A stretch of 64,000 nucleotides of DNA from Pseudarthrobacter oxydans. Lineage in GTDB: Bacteria > Actinomycetota > Actinomycetes > Actinomycetales > Micrococcaceae. Location: NCBI RefSeq assembly GCF_013314975.1, contig NZ_JABTYH010000023.1, forward strand, positions 1 to 64,000. The letters are read 5' to 3'. Position numbers and translations under genes: made by a program. Positions 14,199 through 23,257 of this stretch are shown here, one piece after another. The notes beneath the pieces are model-generated. The model was not told the DNA's origin. It ran no database searches and saw only the letters and a list, made by a program, of their open reading frames with translations. How positions within the stretch are numbered: position 1 is the stretch's first letter; each line of letters begins with the position of its first letter.

Positions 14199-17100
14199 CT
14201 ACGTGGTGGTTGCCCCGCGGGCGAACCGCAGGGTCACCAGCTGGAATGGCCGCAGGCCCAGTTCCGCTCCGTCAGCGCAGGTCCTCACACCCGCGGCCTC
14301 GAGGGGACGCTCCAATAAATCGACCGACGTGACGCCCTCTACGGCGAAGTTCGCGGTCAGCTTTCCTGCCGACCGCTGGCCCAAGGACTCGTAGAGGCGG
14401 ACAACCACGTCCCCGGACCCATCCTCCGCCAGCTTGACGGCTTCAATCACCAGGGCAGGGTTGGTCACGGAGAACAGCGGTTCCACCGGGGAACCGCCGC
14501 GGACCACCCGGGGATCAAGGTTCGTTCGGTAGCCTTCCTCAACGGCGTCGGCAATATCCGCGCCCGGACGGATGGTGACGGTCAGCTCATGCAGCCCGCG
14601 GTCCGCCTCCGGGTCGGGGAACTTGGGAGCGCGCAACAGGGACAGGCGCACCGTCGTGGTGGTGCCGCCGTCGTCGTCCCTGATGGTCCGCGCCACGTCG
14701 TGGCCGTAGGTGGAGGCGTTGGAAATCGCCACACCATACCCCGGCTCCGCCACATGGATCCACCGGTGCGCACAAATCTCGAACTTTGCCGTTTCCCACG
14801 ACGTATTCGTGTGGGTGGGCCGGAACACGTGGCCAAACTGTGTCTCTGCAGCAGACCTGTCTGCCCGGACGTCCAGCGCGAAGCCCAGCTTCAGCAGCTT
14901 CTCGCGTTCCTGCCAGTCCACCGACGTGGTGATGGAGAGGGACGGGCTGCCCGGTGCAAGTGCGATCCGTTGGGTGATGGTGGACGCGCCAGCCAGCCGC
15001 TCCACCAGCACGACGGCGGCTGCCCCTTCGTGAACCAGCCGGACGGAAGAGGCCCGGGTCAGTGGCCTAACGTTGCGCCGGTAGAACTCGTCGATGTCCC
15101 AGGCGTCCCATTCGTTGGGAGTGTCGCGGTGCAGTTCAAGGAGGTTGCCCCTCTGGCCGGGAGCGATCGCTTCCCGGCCGCTGGCGTAATCCACCAGCGA
15201 GGCGAGAAGCCCTTCCGCGTCCAGGACGGCGCGGATGACGCCGTTGTCCAGGACAAAGCCCCCATTCTCGGGGTTGGCCTGGACCACACCCCCGGCTGCA
15301 GCCGGCTCGCCTGCGGCCAGTGCAGGCACGCCGTCCCGGGCGTGTGGGGCAGCGTTCAGCAGGAATGTCCGCTCGCCGCTGCCCAGCACGGCGGCGGCAG
15401 CCCCGCCGATGATGGCCTCAAGGGCATCGCGGACAGCCTGGTAGTTGCGCTCGGCGTCGTGGTGGACCCAGGCGATGGAGCTGCCGGGAAGGATGTCGTG
15501 GAACTGCTGCAGGAGGACCAGCCGCCACAAGCGCTTGAGTTCCGCAGCCGGGTAGGCGAACCTTCCGCCGGTCCGCACGGAAGCCGTTGCGCACCACAGT
15601 TCTGCCTCCCTCAGCAGGTGCTCACTGCGGCGGTTACCCTTCTTGGTCCTGGCCTGGCTGGTGTAGGTTCCGCGGTGCAGCTCGAGGTACATCTCGCCCA
15701 CCCAGACGGGCAGGACCGGGTAGTCAGCCTCGGCCTGCTCGAAGAAGCTTTCCGCAGAGCCGATCCGGACCTTTGGGGAACCTTCCAGGTCCGCGGCTCG
15801 TGCGGCAGCCGCCAGCATTTCCCGCGTGGGTCCGCCTCCGCCGTCGCCATAACCAAACGGCACCAGCGACACGGTGCCGTGGCCGTGGTCGCGGTAGTTC
15901 CGCTCCGCGTGGGCAAGTTCGCGTCCGCTCAGCTCCGAGTTGTAGGTGTCCACGGGCGGGAAGTGGGTGAAGAGCCGGGTTCCGTCGATGCCCTCCCAGT
16001 TGAAGGTATGGTGCGGCATCCTGTTGACCTGGTTCCAGGAGATCTTCTGGGTCAGGAACCAGCGGCTGCCCGCGGACTTGACGATCTGCGGCAGCGCAGC
16101 GGAGTATCCAAAGGAATCCGGCAGCCAGGCCTCATGGCAGTCCACACCGAATTCCGCGAGGAAGAAGCCCTTGCCCTCCACGAACTGCCGGGCCATTGCC
16201 TCACCACCGGGCATGTTGGTGTCCGATTCGACCCACATCCCGCCGACCGGAACGAACTGGCCGGCGCTGATCTTCTCGCGGATGCGGCCGAAGAGTTCGG
16301 GATAGAACTCCTTGATCCACGCGAACTGCTGGGCCGAGGAGCAGGAAAACACAAAGTCCGGGTTCTCGTCCATCAGCGCAACAACGTTGGAAAACGTCCG
16401 GGCGCATTTCCGGACAGTCTCCCGGACCGGCCAGAGCCAGGCGGAATCTATGTGGGCATGGCCGGTGGCTACCAGTTGGTGCGCAGAGGCATATGCCGGC
16501 CGGGCAAGTACGTCCGCGAGCACTTCGCGTCCTGCGGCAGCGGTCCCGGCTACATCGTCCGGATCCATGATGTCCATCATGCGCTCGAGGGCCCTGAGGA
16601 TCTCGTGCCGCCTGGGCAGTTCCAGGGGCAGTACCGCCATGAGGCCTGAAAGAGTCGAAATATCCTGCTGCAGTTCCCAGACGTTCTGGTTCAGTTCGGC
16701 GATGGCAATGCTTCCGAGCCTGTACTGCGGCGCCGTACCGGCCGTTGACTTGTCCCCATAGGGCGTGGGGGCGAACGTCCAGCCCTGGGCCACGTCCGGA
16801 TTCGCCGCAGCTTCAACGTAGAAGTCCACTGCCATGCCGCCACCCAGGAGCTTCAACGGGATGTACTGGTTCCGGGGTGAGACGGCCTTGATGATGGTAC
16901 CGTCCGGGCGCCAAACGATGCCCTCGCACTGGAAGCCGGGAATTTCAACGGTGAACCCAAGGTCCACGAGCACTTCAACGGTGGTGTCCGGTTCCGTGCC
17001 CCACGATTCGGGGACCTCACCCTGGAGACGGAGCCACTTGGTGCCCCAGGGTTTCCCCCACAGCGCGCCCTGTTCCTGCGGCTGGAACTCCTGCCGCATA

Positions 17101-17243
17101 GCTTCCAGCGCAGGGACCGGTTCATCCGGGACGTCCCAGCTGCTCAGCGTGAGGGGAAGGGTCCGGCTGTAGACCGCAGGGGTGATGCGCTCCCGCACGA
17201 ACCTGTGCAGGCGCACTTCCGTGATCCGGCGGTCGTCATGCAA
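14199..17243 (-). CDS. Alpha-mannosidase, glycoside hydrolase family 38
   Basis: This 1014-residue enzyme matches full-length GH38 alpha-mannosidases, which release alpha-linked mannose with retention and need a divalent metal (usually zinc). Key motifs are GHAHIDSAWLWP near residue 260 (metal-binding His and Asp) and HEAWLPDSFGYS near 370, whose Asp is the expected nucleophile. The C-terminal half is the usual beta-sandwich region. No signal peptide is visible, so a cytoplasmic role in oligosaccharide breakdown is likely. The start is TTG 17243, with AGAGGG upstream; the nearby ATG is out of frame. A LacI-type operator candidate lies about 90 bp upstream. No sugar transporter gene is adjacent. 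Confidence 0.95.
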   Translation of the reverse strand: MHDDRRITEVRLHRFVRERITPAVYSRTLPLTLSSWDVPDEPVPALEAMRQEFQPQEQGALWGKPWGTKWLRLQGEVPESWGTEPDTTVEVLVDLGFTVEIPGFQCEGIVWRPDGTIIKAVSPRNQYIPLKLLGGGMAVDFYVEAAANPDVAQGWTFAPTPYGDKSTAGTAPQYRLGSIAIAELNQNVWELQQDISTLSGLMAVLPLELPRRHEILRALERMMDIMDPDDVAGTAAAGREVLADVLARPAYASAHQLVATGHAHIDSAWLWPVRETVRKCARTFSNVVALMDENPDFVFSCSSAQQFAWIKEFYPELFGRIREKISAGQFVPVGGMWVESDTNMPGGEAMARQFVEGKGFFLAEFGVDCHEAWLPDSFGYSAALPQIVKSAGSRWFLTQKISWNQVNRMPHHTFNWEGIDGTRLFTHFPPVDTYNSELSGRELAHAERNYRDHGHGTVSLVPFGYGDGGGGPTREMLAAAARAADLEGSPKVRIGSAESFFEQAEADYPVLPVWVGEMYLELHRGTYTSQARTKKGNRRSEHLLREAELWCATASVRTGGRFAYPAAELKRLWRLVLLQQFHDILPGSSIAWVHHDAERNYQAVRDALEAIIGGAAAAVLGSGERTFLLNAAPHARDGVPALAAGEPAAAGGVVQANPENGGFVLDNGVIRAVLDAEGLLASLVDYASGREAIAPGQRGNLLELHRDTPNEWDAWDIDEFYRRNVRPLTRASSVRLVHEGAAAVVLVERLAGASTITQRIALAPGSPSLSITTSVDWQEREKLLKLGFALDVRADRSAAETQFGHVFRPTHTNTSWETAKFEICAHRWIHVAEPGYGVAISNASTYGHDVARTIRDDDGGTTTTVRLSLLRAPKFPDPEADRGLHELTVTIRPGADIADAVEEGYRTNLDPRVVRGGSPVEPLFSVTNPALVIEAVKLAEDGSGDVVVRLYESLGQRSAGKLTANFAVEGVTSVDLLERPLEAAGVRTCADGAELGLRPFQLVTLRFARGATTT

Positions 17244-17332
17244 TGTGTGCCCTCTTTAGCGTTTGGGACTGGATCCTGGTGTCCATTCGATGGATAAATC
17301 TACCCGGTGGCAAGTCTTTTACCAACCCTTTC

Positions 17333-17343
17333 GAAACCGTTTC
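17333..17343. promoter_or_regulatory. LacI-family operator candidate upstream of the alpha-mannosidase
   Basis: GAAACCGTTTC is an odd-centred perfect dyad, about 90 bp before the TTG start of the GH38 gene. LacI/GalR-family operators often contain GAAA..C..TTTC. No LacI gene is in the window. Confidence 0.4.
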
Positions 17344-17439
17344 CCGGGACTGTTGCCGGGGCAACAGACAGGCTGGATGGGTGGGCGGTGAAACGGCAGG
17401 GCGGCTGGGTTGGCAGGCCGGCTGGGCCGGACTACGAGA

Positions 17440-18315
17440 CTACGACGGCGCAGCCGCCACCGGCCGCCGTATCCTCCCGTCGCCTGCGTAGATGTTTAGG
17501 CTGGTTCCCCTGCTGAAGCCGGCAAGTGTCAGGCCGCTGGCCTCGGCCAGTTCCACTGCAAGGCTGGATGGCGCACTGACGGCAGCAAGGACGGGTATTC
17601 CGGCCAGCGCAGCCTTCTGGACAAGCTCGAACGAGGCCCGTCCCGAGACCTGGAGGACCGTGCCGCTGAGAGGCAGCAGGCCCTCACGCAGGGCCCATCC
17701 CACCACTTTGTCCACGGCGTTGTGCCGCCCCACGTCCTCCCGAAGGCACAGAAGGTTCGCGCCGCCGTCGTCCTCAATCCGGAACAGCCCGGCAGCATGG
17801 ACGCCGCCGGTGTCGTCGAAGAGGCGCTGGGACTTCCGAAGGATGTCCGGGAGCGAGGCGAGCACTTCGGCGGAAACGCTCAGCGGATCTGCGGCGGGAC
17901 TGTAGTGCGAGGACTTGCTGACGGATTCGATGGAATCGGTGCCGCAAATGCCGCACGAACTGGAGGTGTACACGTGCCGGCCCATGGACGGAGCCTCTAC
18001 ATCCGGCCGTAACTGGGCCTCGACCACGTTGAAGGTCTGCACGCCGTTTTCGTCTTCCCCTGCGCAGAAGCGCAGCGAGACAAGTTGCCCGGAATCCCAG
18101 ATGACGCCCTCGGACACCAGGAACCCGGCCACCAGGTCGAAGTCGTGGCCGGGGGTCCGCATGGTGACGGAGAAGGACATGCTGCCCAGCCGTATCTCCA
18201 GCGGCTCCTCCACCGCAAGGACGTCCTCCCGGTACCGGACCGGAAACTCAAGGGCATTCGGCGAGCCATCCAGCACATACTTGTGCACCTTGCGGCGCTG
18301 GGTTACGCGTCCCAT
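17440..18315 (-). CDS. fdhD: FdhD, sulfurtransferase for formate dehydrogenase
   Basis: This 291-residue protein has the usual FdhD length. FdhD takes sulfur from a cysteine desulfurase and delivers it to the molybdenum cofactor of formate dehydrogenase, a step needed for activity. The conserved C-x2-C motif is present as SSSCGICG near residue 120. The family block TPGHDFDLVAGFLVSEGVI is at about 55-73, and EDVGRHNAVDKV lies near 192. It follows moeA by 81 bp on the same strand and is probably co-expressed. The formate dehydrogenase itself is not in the window. Confidence 0.95.
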   Translation of the reverse strand: MGRVTQRRKVHKYVLDGSPNALEFPVRYREDVLAVEEPLEIRLGSMSFSVTMRTPGHDFDLVAGFLVSEGVIWDSGQLVSLRFCAGEDENGVQTFNVVEAQLRPDVEAPSMGRHVYTSSSCGICGTDSIESVSKSSHYSPAADPLSVSAEVLASLPDILRKSQRLFDDTGGVHAAGLFRIEDDGGANLLCLREDVGRHNAVDKVVGWALREGLLPLSGTVLQVSGRASFELVQKAALAGIPVLAAVSAPSSLAVELAEASGLTLAGFSRGTSLNIYAGDGRIRRPVAAAPS

Positions 18316-18396
18316 GTCCCACCGTTCCTGTTCATGATTCCATCATCGCAACCGCCCCGTGGTGATGCCAGCGCAGCCGGCCGTTCCCGGGCTTGG

Positions 18397-19773
18397 TCAG
18401 CCAAGGAGTTCACTCCAGTCCACCGGGCCGGTGGCCGCCGGCTTGGCAGCTGTCCTGCCTGTCCTTCCGGCGCTGCGCGTCTTTGGCTTGGCATTGGGGT
18501 CAGGGGGCGCCGGGATGGGCGGCCCCCAGGGCAGGGCGAAGGCTGGCACCAGCTCACCGAGCTTCACCCCGTGGGGAGGAACAACCATGACGCCGTCGGC
18601 GGAGGCCAGCCCCCGCATCATGCCCGGCCCGGTGTGCTGGGCCGGCGAAGCCATCCCGTACAGCAGCCGGAACGGCATGAGGCGGGTGCGTCCCGGCTCG
18701 GGCTCGAGGGTGGTTCCGCACGGCACCTCCTGTACCGTCGGCATGCTGCCGTGCCCCAGCGCCGCCAGCAGCGGGGCCCCTACCGTGGACAGCGCAATCA
18801 TGGCGGCGAGGGGGTTGCCCGGCAGGCCCAGCACGAAGCGCCCGTCCGGAAGTTCAGCCAGGACGGCCGGATGCCCCGGACGCATGGCTACGCCGTCGAT
18901 GATCAGCCGCCCGCCCAGCTCAGCTACGGCCCGGCGAAGGTGGTCGGTGCCGGATTTTCCGGTCCCGCCTGTTGTGATGACGACGTCGGCAGGCAGGTCC
19001 GGTGCCCCCGGCACCTCCGGGACCACGTCCTCCAGCGCGCCCAGCCACTCCGCATAGGAATCGCCGATTCTCTGCTGCCCGCCGGGGATCCCGCCCAGCA
19101 TGCCCACCACTGCCGGCAGCTGCGGGCCGAAGGTGTCCCGCACCTTGCCGGGGACGGGCACGCCGCGGCCAACCACCTCGGAGCCGGTCAGCAGAAGCCG
19201 GACCAGGGGCTTTCCCTGGACCACAAGTTCGTCATATCCCGCCAGGGCGGCCAATGCCAGGTGGGCGGGGTTGAGCACCACCCCGGCCTTGACCAGGACG
19301 TCGCCCTCGGAAGCCTCCTCCCCCGCCTTCCGTACGTGCTGGCCGTTGCGGGGCTCGCCGGGGCGGGCCGTCCCGCCCGTCACCAGGATGGGCAGTCCGT
19401 CCTCGTCCCTGTCCAGCCGGGCGCTTTCGCTGCGCAGAACAGACTTGCCACCCGCGGGGATAAGTCCTCCCGTGGCGATGGGACTGGCCTGGTGCGGGGC
19501 GAGGGGCGTTCCGGGCTCAACCAGGATCCACGGTCCGGTGCCGTTGACCGCCCAGCCGTCCATCGCCGACGACGCATAGTGGGGCATGTCCTGCAGCGCA
19601 ACGATGTCCTGGTCCAGTTTTCGTCCGAGGGCAAGCTCCAGCGCAACCGGCCCGGCGGGAATAGGCTGGGCAGCGTCAAAGGCGGCCCGCCGGGCTTCGT
19701 CCCACGTGTGGTCGAGGTGCCGTGGATGGTCGGCTTCGGGTTTGCTCGGTTCCTCCTTGGCGTCGCTGGTCAT
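18397..19773 (-). CDS. moeA: MoeA, molybdopterin molybdenumtransferase
   Basis: The 458-residue protein inserts molybdate into adenylylated molybdopterin. MoeA hallmarks are MPHYASSAMDGWAV near residue 65, the MoCF-domain signature TTGGTGKSGTDHL near 265, and GLPGNPLAAMIAL near 315. A proline-rich tail of about 40 residues at the C terminus extends beyond the usual end. The ATG start overlaps the DUF6457 stop as ATGA. It is part of mobA-DUF6457-moeA-fdhD, a compact molybdenum cofactor maturation set on the minus strand. Confidence 0.95.
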   Translation of the reverse strand: MTSDAKEEPSKPEADHPRHLDHTWDEARRAAFDAAQPIPAGPVALELALGRKLDQDIVALQDMPHYASSAMDGWAVNGTGPWILVEPGTPLAPHQASPIATGGLIPAGGKSVLRSESARLDRDEDGLPILVTGGTARPGEPRNGQHVRKAGEEASEGDVLVKAGVVLNPAHLALAALAGYDELVVQGKPLVRLLLTGSEVVGRGVPVPGKVRDTFGPQLPAVVGMLGGIPGGQQRIGDSYAEWLGALEDVVPEVPGAPDLPADVVITTGGTGKSGTDHLRRAVAELGGRLIIDGVAMRPGHPAVLAELPDGRFVLGLPGNPLAAMIALSTVGAPLLAALGHGSMPTVQEVPCGTTLEPEPGRTRLMPFRLLYGMASPAQHTGPGMMRGLASADGVMVVPPHGVKLGELVPAFALPWGPPIPAPPDPNAKPKTRSAGRTGRTAAKPAATGPVDWSELLG

Positions 19774-20063
19774 TCGCCGGGAGTCCCGGCGGCTTCAGCA
19801 TCGTAGTCGGTGGCCAGGGTACGGGCCACGGCCAGCGCGGATTCCATGGAAGCGGCGTTCGTTGCCTCCCCGGTTCCCGATGCCAGCCCTGCGGCATAAC
19901 CCGCAATAAAGGTGGTCAGCGGGGCAGCCGGACGGACCACCGAGTGGGCGGCCACACCGGCCAAGGCAAGGATGGCGTTGACGTCCACCTGGACATCCTC
20001 AAGCTCATAGGCCTGGAGCAGGGACCTGCACCACTCCTCCAGCGTTTCATCCTGACTTTTCAC
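19770..20063 (-). CDS. DUF6457 protein of the Mo-cofactor operon
   Basis: This small 97-residue helical protein has the family-like pattern LEEWCRSLLQAYEL, ILALAGVAAHSVVRP and PLTTFIAGYAAGLA. The GTG 20063 start is chosen for its GGGAGG site; a longer frame runs to 20129 inside mobA. It sits between mobA and moeA, with a 16-bp gap to the first and an ATGA overlap with the second. Members often accompany molybdenum-cofactor genes in actinobacteria, but their biochemical role is not known to me. Confidence 0.8.
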   Translation of the reverse strand: MKSQDETLEEWCRSLLQAYELEDVQVDVNAILALAGVAAHSVVRPAAPLTTFIAGYAAGLASGTGEATNAASMESALAVARTLATDYDAEAAGTPGE

Positions 20064-20079
20064 GAACGTGCCTCCCAAG

Positions 20080-20724
20080 TTAACTGCGGCTGCGCCGGCC
20101 CTGGCCCTTGTCCTGGTTTCCGGCGGCAATCCCTAGTGCGGCGGCATCATCCCACGTGTCCACGTCTGCCGTGGAACCTGCGGGGACGGTGACAGGCTGC
20201 ACCTCCAGCGTAGCAAGGAGGGAGCGCACGGAGCCGTTGATTAAGGCACCGCGCGACGACAGTTCCGCCGCTGACTTTATTAACCCGGCCGTGCGGTAAA
20301 TGCCGGCCAGCGGCTGGAGGACACCGTCACCCGAACGGGCCATGACGCCGTCATTTTCCCCCGGGGTCAGCGCGTCCTTCAGTGCCGCCACGGCGTCCTG
20401 GACCAGCGGCATATCGCACGCCAGCACCAGGGTGTACTCCGATGTGCTGGTGCCGTGCCGGGCAAGGGCGTCCAGTCCGGCCGCGATGGCTGCAGCCGGA
20501 CCCGCGAATTCCGGCTCTTCACGGCACCAGATCACCCCGGGAGCGGAAGATTCCGGCCGGGGACCCACTATCACGGTGCTGGAGGCACCTGCGGCAGCAG
20601 CAAGCGCACGCTGCAGGAGAGTGGCGTGGTGGAAGACAAGGTCCTGTTTAGGCTCTCCGCCCAGCCGGGACGACCGGCCGCCGGCCAGGATGAGGGCATC
20701 GAAGGGCAACAGGTTCTCTTCCAC
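20080..20724 (-). CDS. mobA: MobA-like molybdenum cofactor nucleotidyltransferase
   Basis: The 214-residue protein is an NTP transferase of the MobA type, which adds GMP (or CMP in related enzymes) to the molybdenum cofactor. The N-terminal nucleotide-binding loop reads LILAGGRSSRLGG, with a Lys at PKQD shortly after. The metal-binding LACDMPLV is near residue 105, and the later PLAGIYR segment is typical. The start is GTG 20724, directly after a GGGGGA run. It heads the Mo-cofactor set; guanylyl versus cytidylyl specificity cannot be decided by eye. Confidence 0.88.
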   Translation of the reverse strand: MEENLLPFDALILAGGRSSRLGGEPKQDLVFHHATLLQRALAAAAGASSTVIVGPRPESSAPGVIWCREEPEFAGPAAAIAAGLDALARHGTSTSEYTLVLACDMPLVQDAVAALKDALTPGENDGVMARSGDGVLQPLAGIYRTAGLIKSAAELSSRGALINGSVRSLLATLEVQPVTVPAGSTADVDTWDDAAALGIAAGNQDKGQGRRSRS

Positions 20725-20764
20725 TCCCCCAGCCTAGTCACCAAGGGCATGGCGCGGGGTGGGG

Positions 20765-21265
20765 TCAGGCGGCGCGCTCGGGCAGCAGGAACGGGTCCCA
20801 GGCAGGGGTGGGTTTTTCGAGTTCCTTGATTTGCCAGATGGTTCCGTGCGGAGGCTCCGGGACGAAGCGCAGCTGCCATCCCATCTCGGCCGGAGTGTGG
20901 TCGCCCTTGACGTTGTTGCAGCGCAGGCAGGCCGCCACCAGGTTCTCCCAGGAGTCGGCACCGCCGCGGGACTTGGGCTGGACATGGTCGATGGTGTGGG
21001 CCGCTTTTCCGCAGTAGGCGCACCTGTGGCCATCACGCCTCAGCACTCCGCGGCGGCTGACAGCCGTGGCCTGGTTGTATCTGGGACGGATATAGCGGTT
21101 GAGGAGGATAACGGACGGCCGCCCCAATATCTCCTGGGGTCCCACCACGGGATCGTCACCCTCGGCAACCACACTGGCTTTGCCTGTGAGCACAAGCACC
21201 AGCGCCCGGCGGAACGTGATGACCGCCAGCGGTTCATATCCAGCATTCAGAACGAGAGTGCGCAT
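20765..21265 (-). CDS. HNH endonuclease family protein
   Basis: This 166-residue protein carries a compact HNH domain at about 80-130: CAYCG, TIDHVQPKSRGG with the catalytic His, ENLVAACLRCN, and NNVKGDH. The two C-x2-C pairs bind a structural zinc. The N-terminal 70 residues (VLNAGYEPLAVI and ALVLVLTGKASVV) match a widespread actinobacterial and cyanobacterial HNH group of unknown role. GAGG lies upstream of ATG 21265. It is a stand-alone gene and probably a housekeeping nuclease. Confidence 0.88.
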   Translation of the reverse strand: MRTLVLNAGYEPLAVITFRRALVLVLTGKASVVAEGDDPVVGPQEILGRPSVILLNRYIRPRYNQATAVSRRGVLRRDGHRCAYCGKAAHTIDHVQPKSRGGADSWENLVAACLRCNNVKGDHTPAEMGWQLRFVPEPPHGTIWQIKELEKPTPAWDPFLLPERAA

Positions 21266-21472
21266 GCACGTACCTCTTCACGGCCGCACCCGTCAGGGGC
21301 ACGAGGGCCGGCTGCCCTCGGCATGTCCGGGCTATGGATCGACACCACAAGAGTAAACATAGAAGCGCACTATCAGCTAATCGCTGTTTTCCAAAACTGC
21401 CGTGTCGGGTCCCTTGGCAGGCTTTACCCGTGCGTCTGCGGGCTGCACTCCGCCGGCGTCATCCTTAAAGGG

Positions 21473-21502
21473 AAGAACCCCTGCCGCGGGGCAGGGGTTC
21501 TT
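21473..21502 (-). terminator. Terminator of the third cell-wall hydrolase gene
   Basis: A perfect 13-bp stem (21473-21485 with 21490-21502) has a 4-nt loop, followed on the minus strand by a T-rich stretch. It lies 37 bp beyond the stop at 21539. Confidence 0.9.
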
Positions 21503-21538
21503 CGTGCCGTCCATAGGGGACGGCGAATGTGAGGCTCG

Positions 21539-22318
21539 TTAGTTCACGCGGATGAAAACGGGGCCGGAGCCAACGTTGGCGCTGAATACCACCGTCTGGT
21601 TTCCGTTGTATCCACCGTGGACCGCCTGGCCATTGCCGGCATAGACAGCGATGTGGGCCATGCCCGCGCCACCGTCGGCGTAGTAGATAAGGTCGCCCGG
21701 CTGGGCTTCCGCGGCGCTTACGGTGCGGCCCAGGGAGAGGTACCCTGCAGGCCAGTCGTGGAAGTTGATGCCCACTGCGGCCAGGGAGTTGGTCACCAGC
21801 ATGGTGCAGTCCTGGGTGACGCCCAGCTGGGCGTATGCAGCGGAGAGGATGGCTGCGCCCTTGCCGCTGGCGGAAGCGGCAGGAGCTGCAGCGGGTGCAG
21901 AGGCGGTGGTCACCTTGGCGGTCACCTTGGGGGCTGCAGCAGGCTGGACGACGGCGGGAGCCGCCGGCTCGGCTTCCTCGACCTCAACAGGAGCGGGCTC
22001 TTCTTCGACAACAGGCGCAGGCGTGGTGGTGACGGCCGGCTTTTCGAAGGTGATGGCGATGGTGGAAGCGGCGGAGATCGGCGCCTCGACGGAGGACTCA
22101 ACTTCCAGGGTGGACGCCGGAGCGGAGTCGCGCTGGACGCTGGAGTCTGCCGCGTTTGCGGCGATGCCGCTGGTCAGCACCAGGCCGGAAGCGGCAGCAA
22201 TAACCGCTGCCTGGCGGCCCATGCCACCGGCGTTGCCGCCGACAGCCTTGGCGATTACTGCGATTGAGTTGGTCTTGGTGACTTCGGCGCGATGCCGTGC
22301 GGTGGCACGAGTAGTCAT
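21539..22318 (-). CDS. Secreted NlpC/P60 (C40) family cell-wall peptidase, variant
   Basis: The 259-residue protein has an N-terminal export region (GRQAAVIAAASGLVLTSG, then ANAAD) that is nearly the same as in its upstream neighbour. A long P/A/V/E linker follows. The C-terminal NlpC/P60-like domain spans about 150-259. The presumed catalytic Cys is in TQDCTMLVTNSL and the His in MAHIAVYAGNG. The usual D-C-S-G motif is replaced by D-C-T-M, so this is a divergent member. It would cut peptide stems of peptidoglycan outside the cell. Unlike its two neighbours it has no visible c-di-AMP riboswitch, only a GC-rich hairpin in its leader. Confidence 0.85.
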   Translation of the reverse strand: MTTRATARHRAEVTKTNSIAVIAKAVGGNAGGMGRQAAVIAAASGLVLTSGIAANAADSSVQRDSAPASTLEVESSVEAPISAASTIAITFEKPAVTTTPAPVVEEEPAPVEVEEAEPAAPAVVQPAAAPKVTAKVTTASAPAAAPAASASGKGAAILSAAYAQLGVTQDCTMLVTNSLAAVGINFHDWPAGYLSLGRTVSAAEAQPGDLIYYADGGAGMAHIAVYAGNGQAVHGGYNGNQTVVFSANVGSGPVFIRVN

Positions 22319-22366
22319 CAGTTCTCTCTTTCGTTTTCCTCAGGCCGTTGTGGGCACCAAGGGGTT

Positions 22367-22404
22367 TGGGCGTGCCGGCATCTTGGGGGTACGCCGGCAC
22401 GCCC
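22367..22404 (-). other. GC-rich leader hairpin before the third hydrolase gene
   Basis: GGGCGTGCCGGC pairs with GCCGGCACGCCC across a short loop, some 50 bp upstream of ATG 22318. It has no T tract in the minus direction, so it looks like a 5' leader structure rather than a terminator. Confidence 0.5.
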
Positions 22405-22448
22405 CGAACGGGGATGTGGTGTTTGCGGAACGCGTGATGGAGCAAAGA

Positions 22449-22482
22449 AATAGTTCTTGGGCCCGAAGGCCCAAGAACTATT
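22449..22482 (-). terminator. Terminator overlapping the stop codon of the NlpC/P60 gene
   Basis: A perfect 15-bp stem (22449-22463 with 22468-22482) with CGAA loop is followed on the minus strand by TTTCTTTG. The TAG stop at 22478-22480 lies inside the stem. Confidence 0.92.
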
Positions 22483-23239
22483 TGTTAATGGTGAAGAAGG
22501 CGGAGCTTCCGGTGGCGGCCACCGAGTGAAGCAGCGTGCCCTGGGACGGGTTGAGAGCGCTGATCATCATGCCGTTGCCGACGTAGATGCCTACGTGCGC
22601 GCCACCGTTCTGCATGACCAGGTCACCCGGCTGCGGGGTGGAGGTGGGCGTCATTGCCGTCCAGGCGTTGACGCGCGGGATGCTGATGCCGGCCTGGGCG
22701 TACACCCACTGCGTGAAGCCGGAGCAGTCCCAGCCGTTGGGGGTGGTGCCACCCCAGACGTAGGGACGGCCGATGCCAGTGTACGCAAGTGCGGCAATGC
22801 CGGAGGTGGAGGCCGAGGAAACCGTTTCGGCAAGCTTCTCAGCTTCAGCTTCGGGAGCTGATGCGGTGGAGGCCGTCCGGGTTCCGGCAGCAGTCCGGCT
22901 CTCGGAATCGGTCGACTGTACCCGCACAGGTGCCGGCTTCGGAGCGGCGGTGGTCTTCACCACGGGACGCTCGAAGGAGACGGTGGCGGTGGGTGCTGCA
23001 GTCACCGCGAGGGCGGACTGGGCAGACCCGGACTCGGTGGAAGCGGAAACGCCAGCGGTAGTGTCCGCGGCGCTGGCAGGCAGGCCCATGCTGAGGATGA
23101 GACCGGAAGCGGCTGCGATAACGGCAGCCTGGCGACCTACTGTCCCGGCATTGGCACTAACAGCCTTGGACACGGTGTCCAAGGGGTTGGTACGAACCGT
23201 TTGCGCACGGTGGCGCGCAGAATGATGGCGTGAAGACAC
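22478..23239 (-). CDS. Secreted NlpC/P60 (C40) family cell-wall peptidase
   Basis: This 253-residue endopeptidase would cleave stem peptides of peptidoglycan. The N terminus has a basic stretch and a hydrophobic export segment (GRQAAVIAAASGLILSMG) ending ASAAD. A low-complexity linker precedes the C-terminal C40 domain from about 140. Catalytic Cys is in GWDCSGFTQWVY, His in GAHVGIYVGNG. GTG 23239 was chosen as start because GGGAGAGG lies directly upstream, after a ydaO-type riboswitch; a longer frame to 23296 would run into the aptamer. It is likely repressed when c-di-AMP is high. It is a paralogue of the gene at 21539-22318. Confidence 0.93.
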   Translation of the reverse strand: MSSRHHSARHRAQTVRTNPLDTVSKAVSANAGTVGRQAAVIAAASGLILSMGLPASAADTTAGVSASTESGSAQSALAVTAAPTATVSFERPVVKTTAAPKPAPVRVQSTDSESRTAAGTRTASTASAPEAEAEKLAETVSSASTSGIAALAYTGIGRPYVWGGTTPNGWDCSGFTQWVYAQAGISIPRVNAWTAMTPTSTPQPGDLVMQNGGAHVGIYVGNGMMISALNPSQGTLLHSVAATGSSAFFTINK

Positions 23240-23257
23240 GAAGGTAGCCTCTCCCAA

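Noticed and set aside
14589..16649. 686-codon ORF antisense to the GH38 gene
   Set aside because: No domain or start signal; the minus frame carries all alpha-mannosidase motifs.
18085..19806. 573-codon ORF opposite moeA and fdhD
   Set aside because: Spans two well-recognised minus-strand genes and has shadow-type composition.
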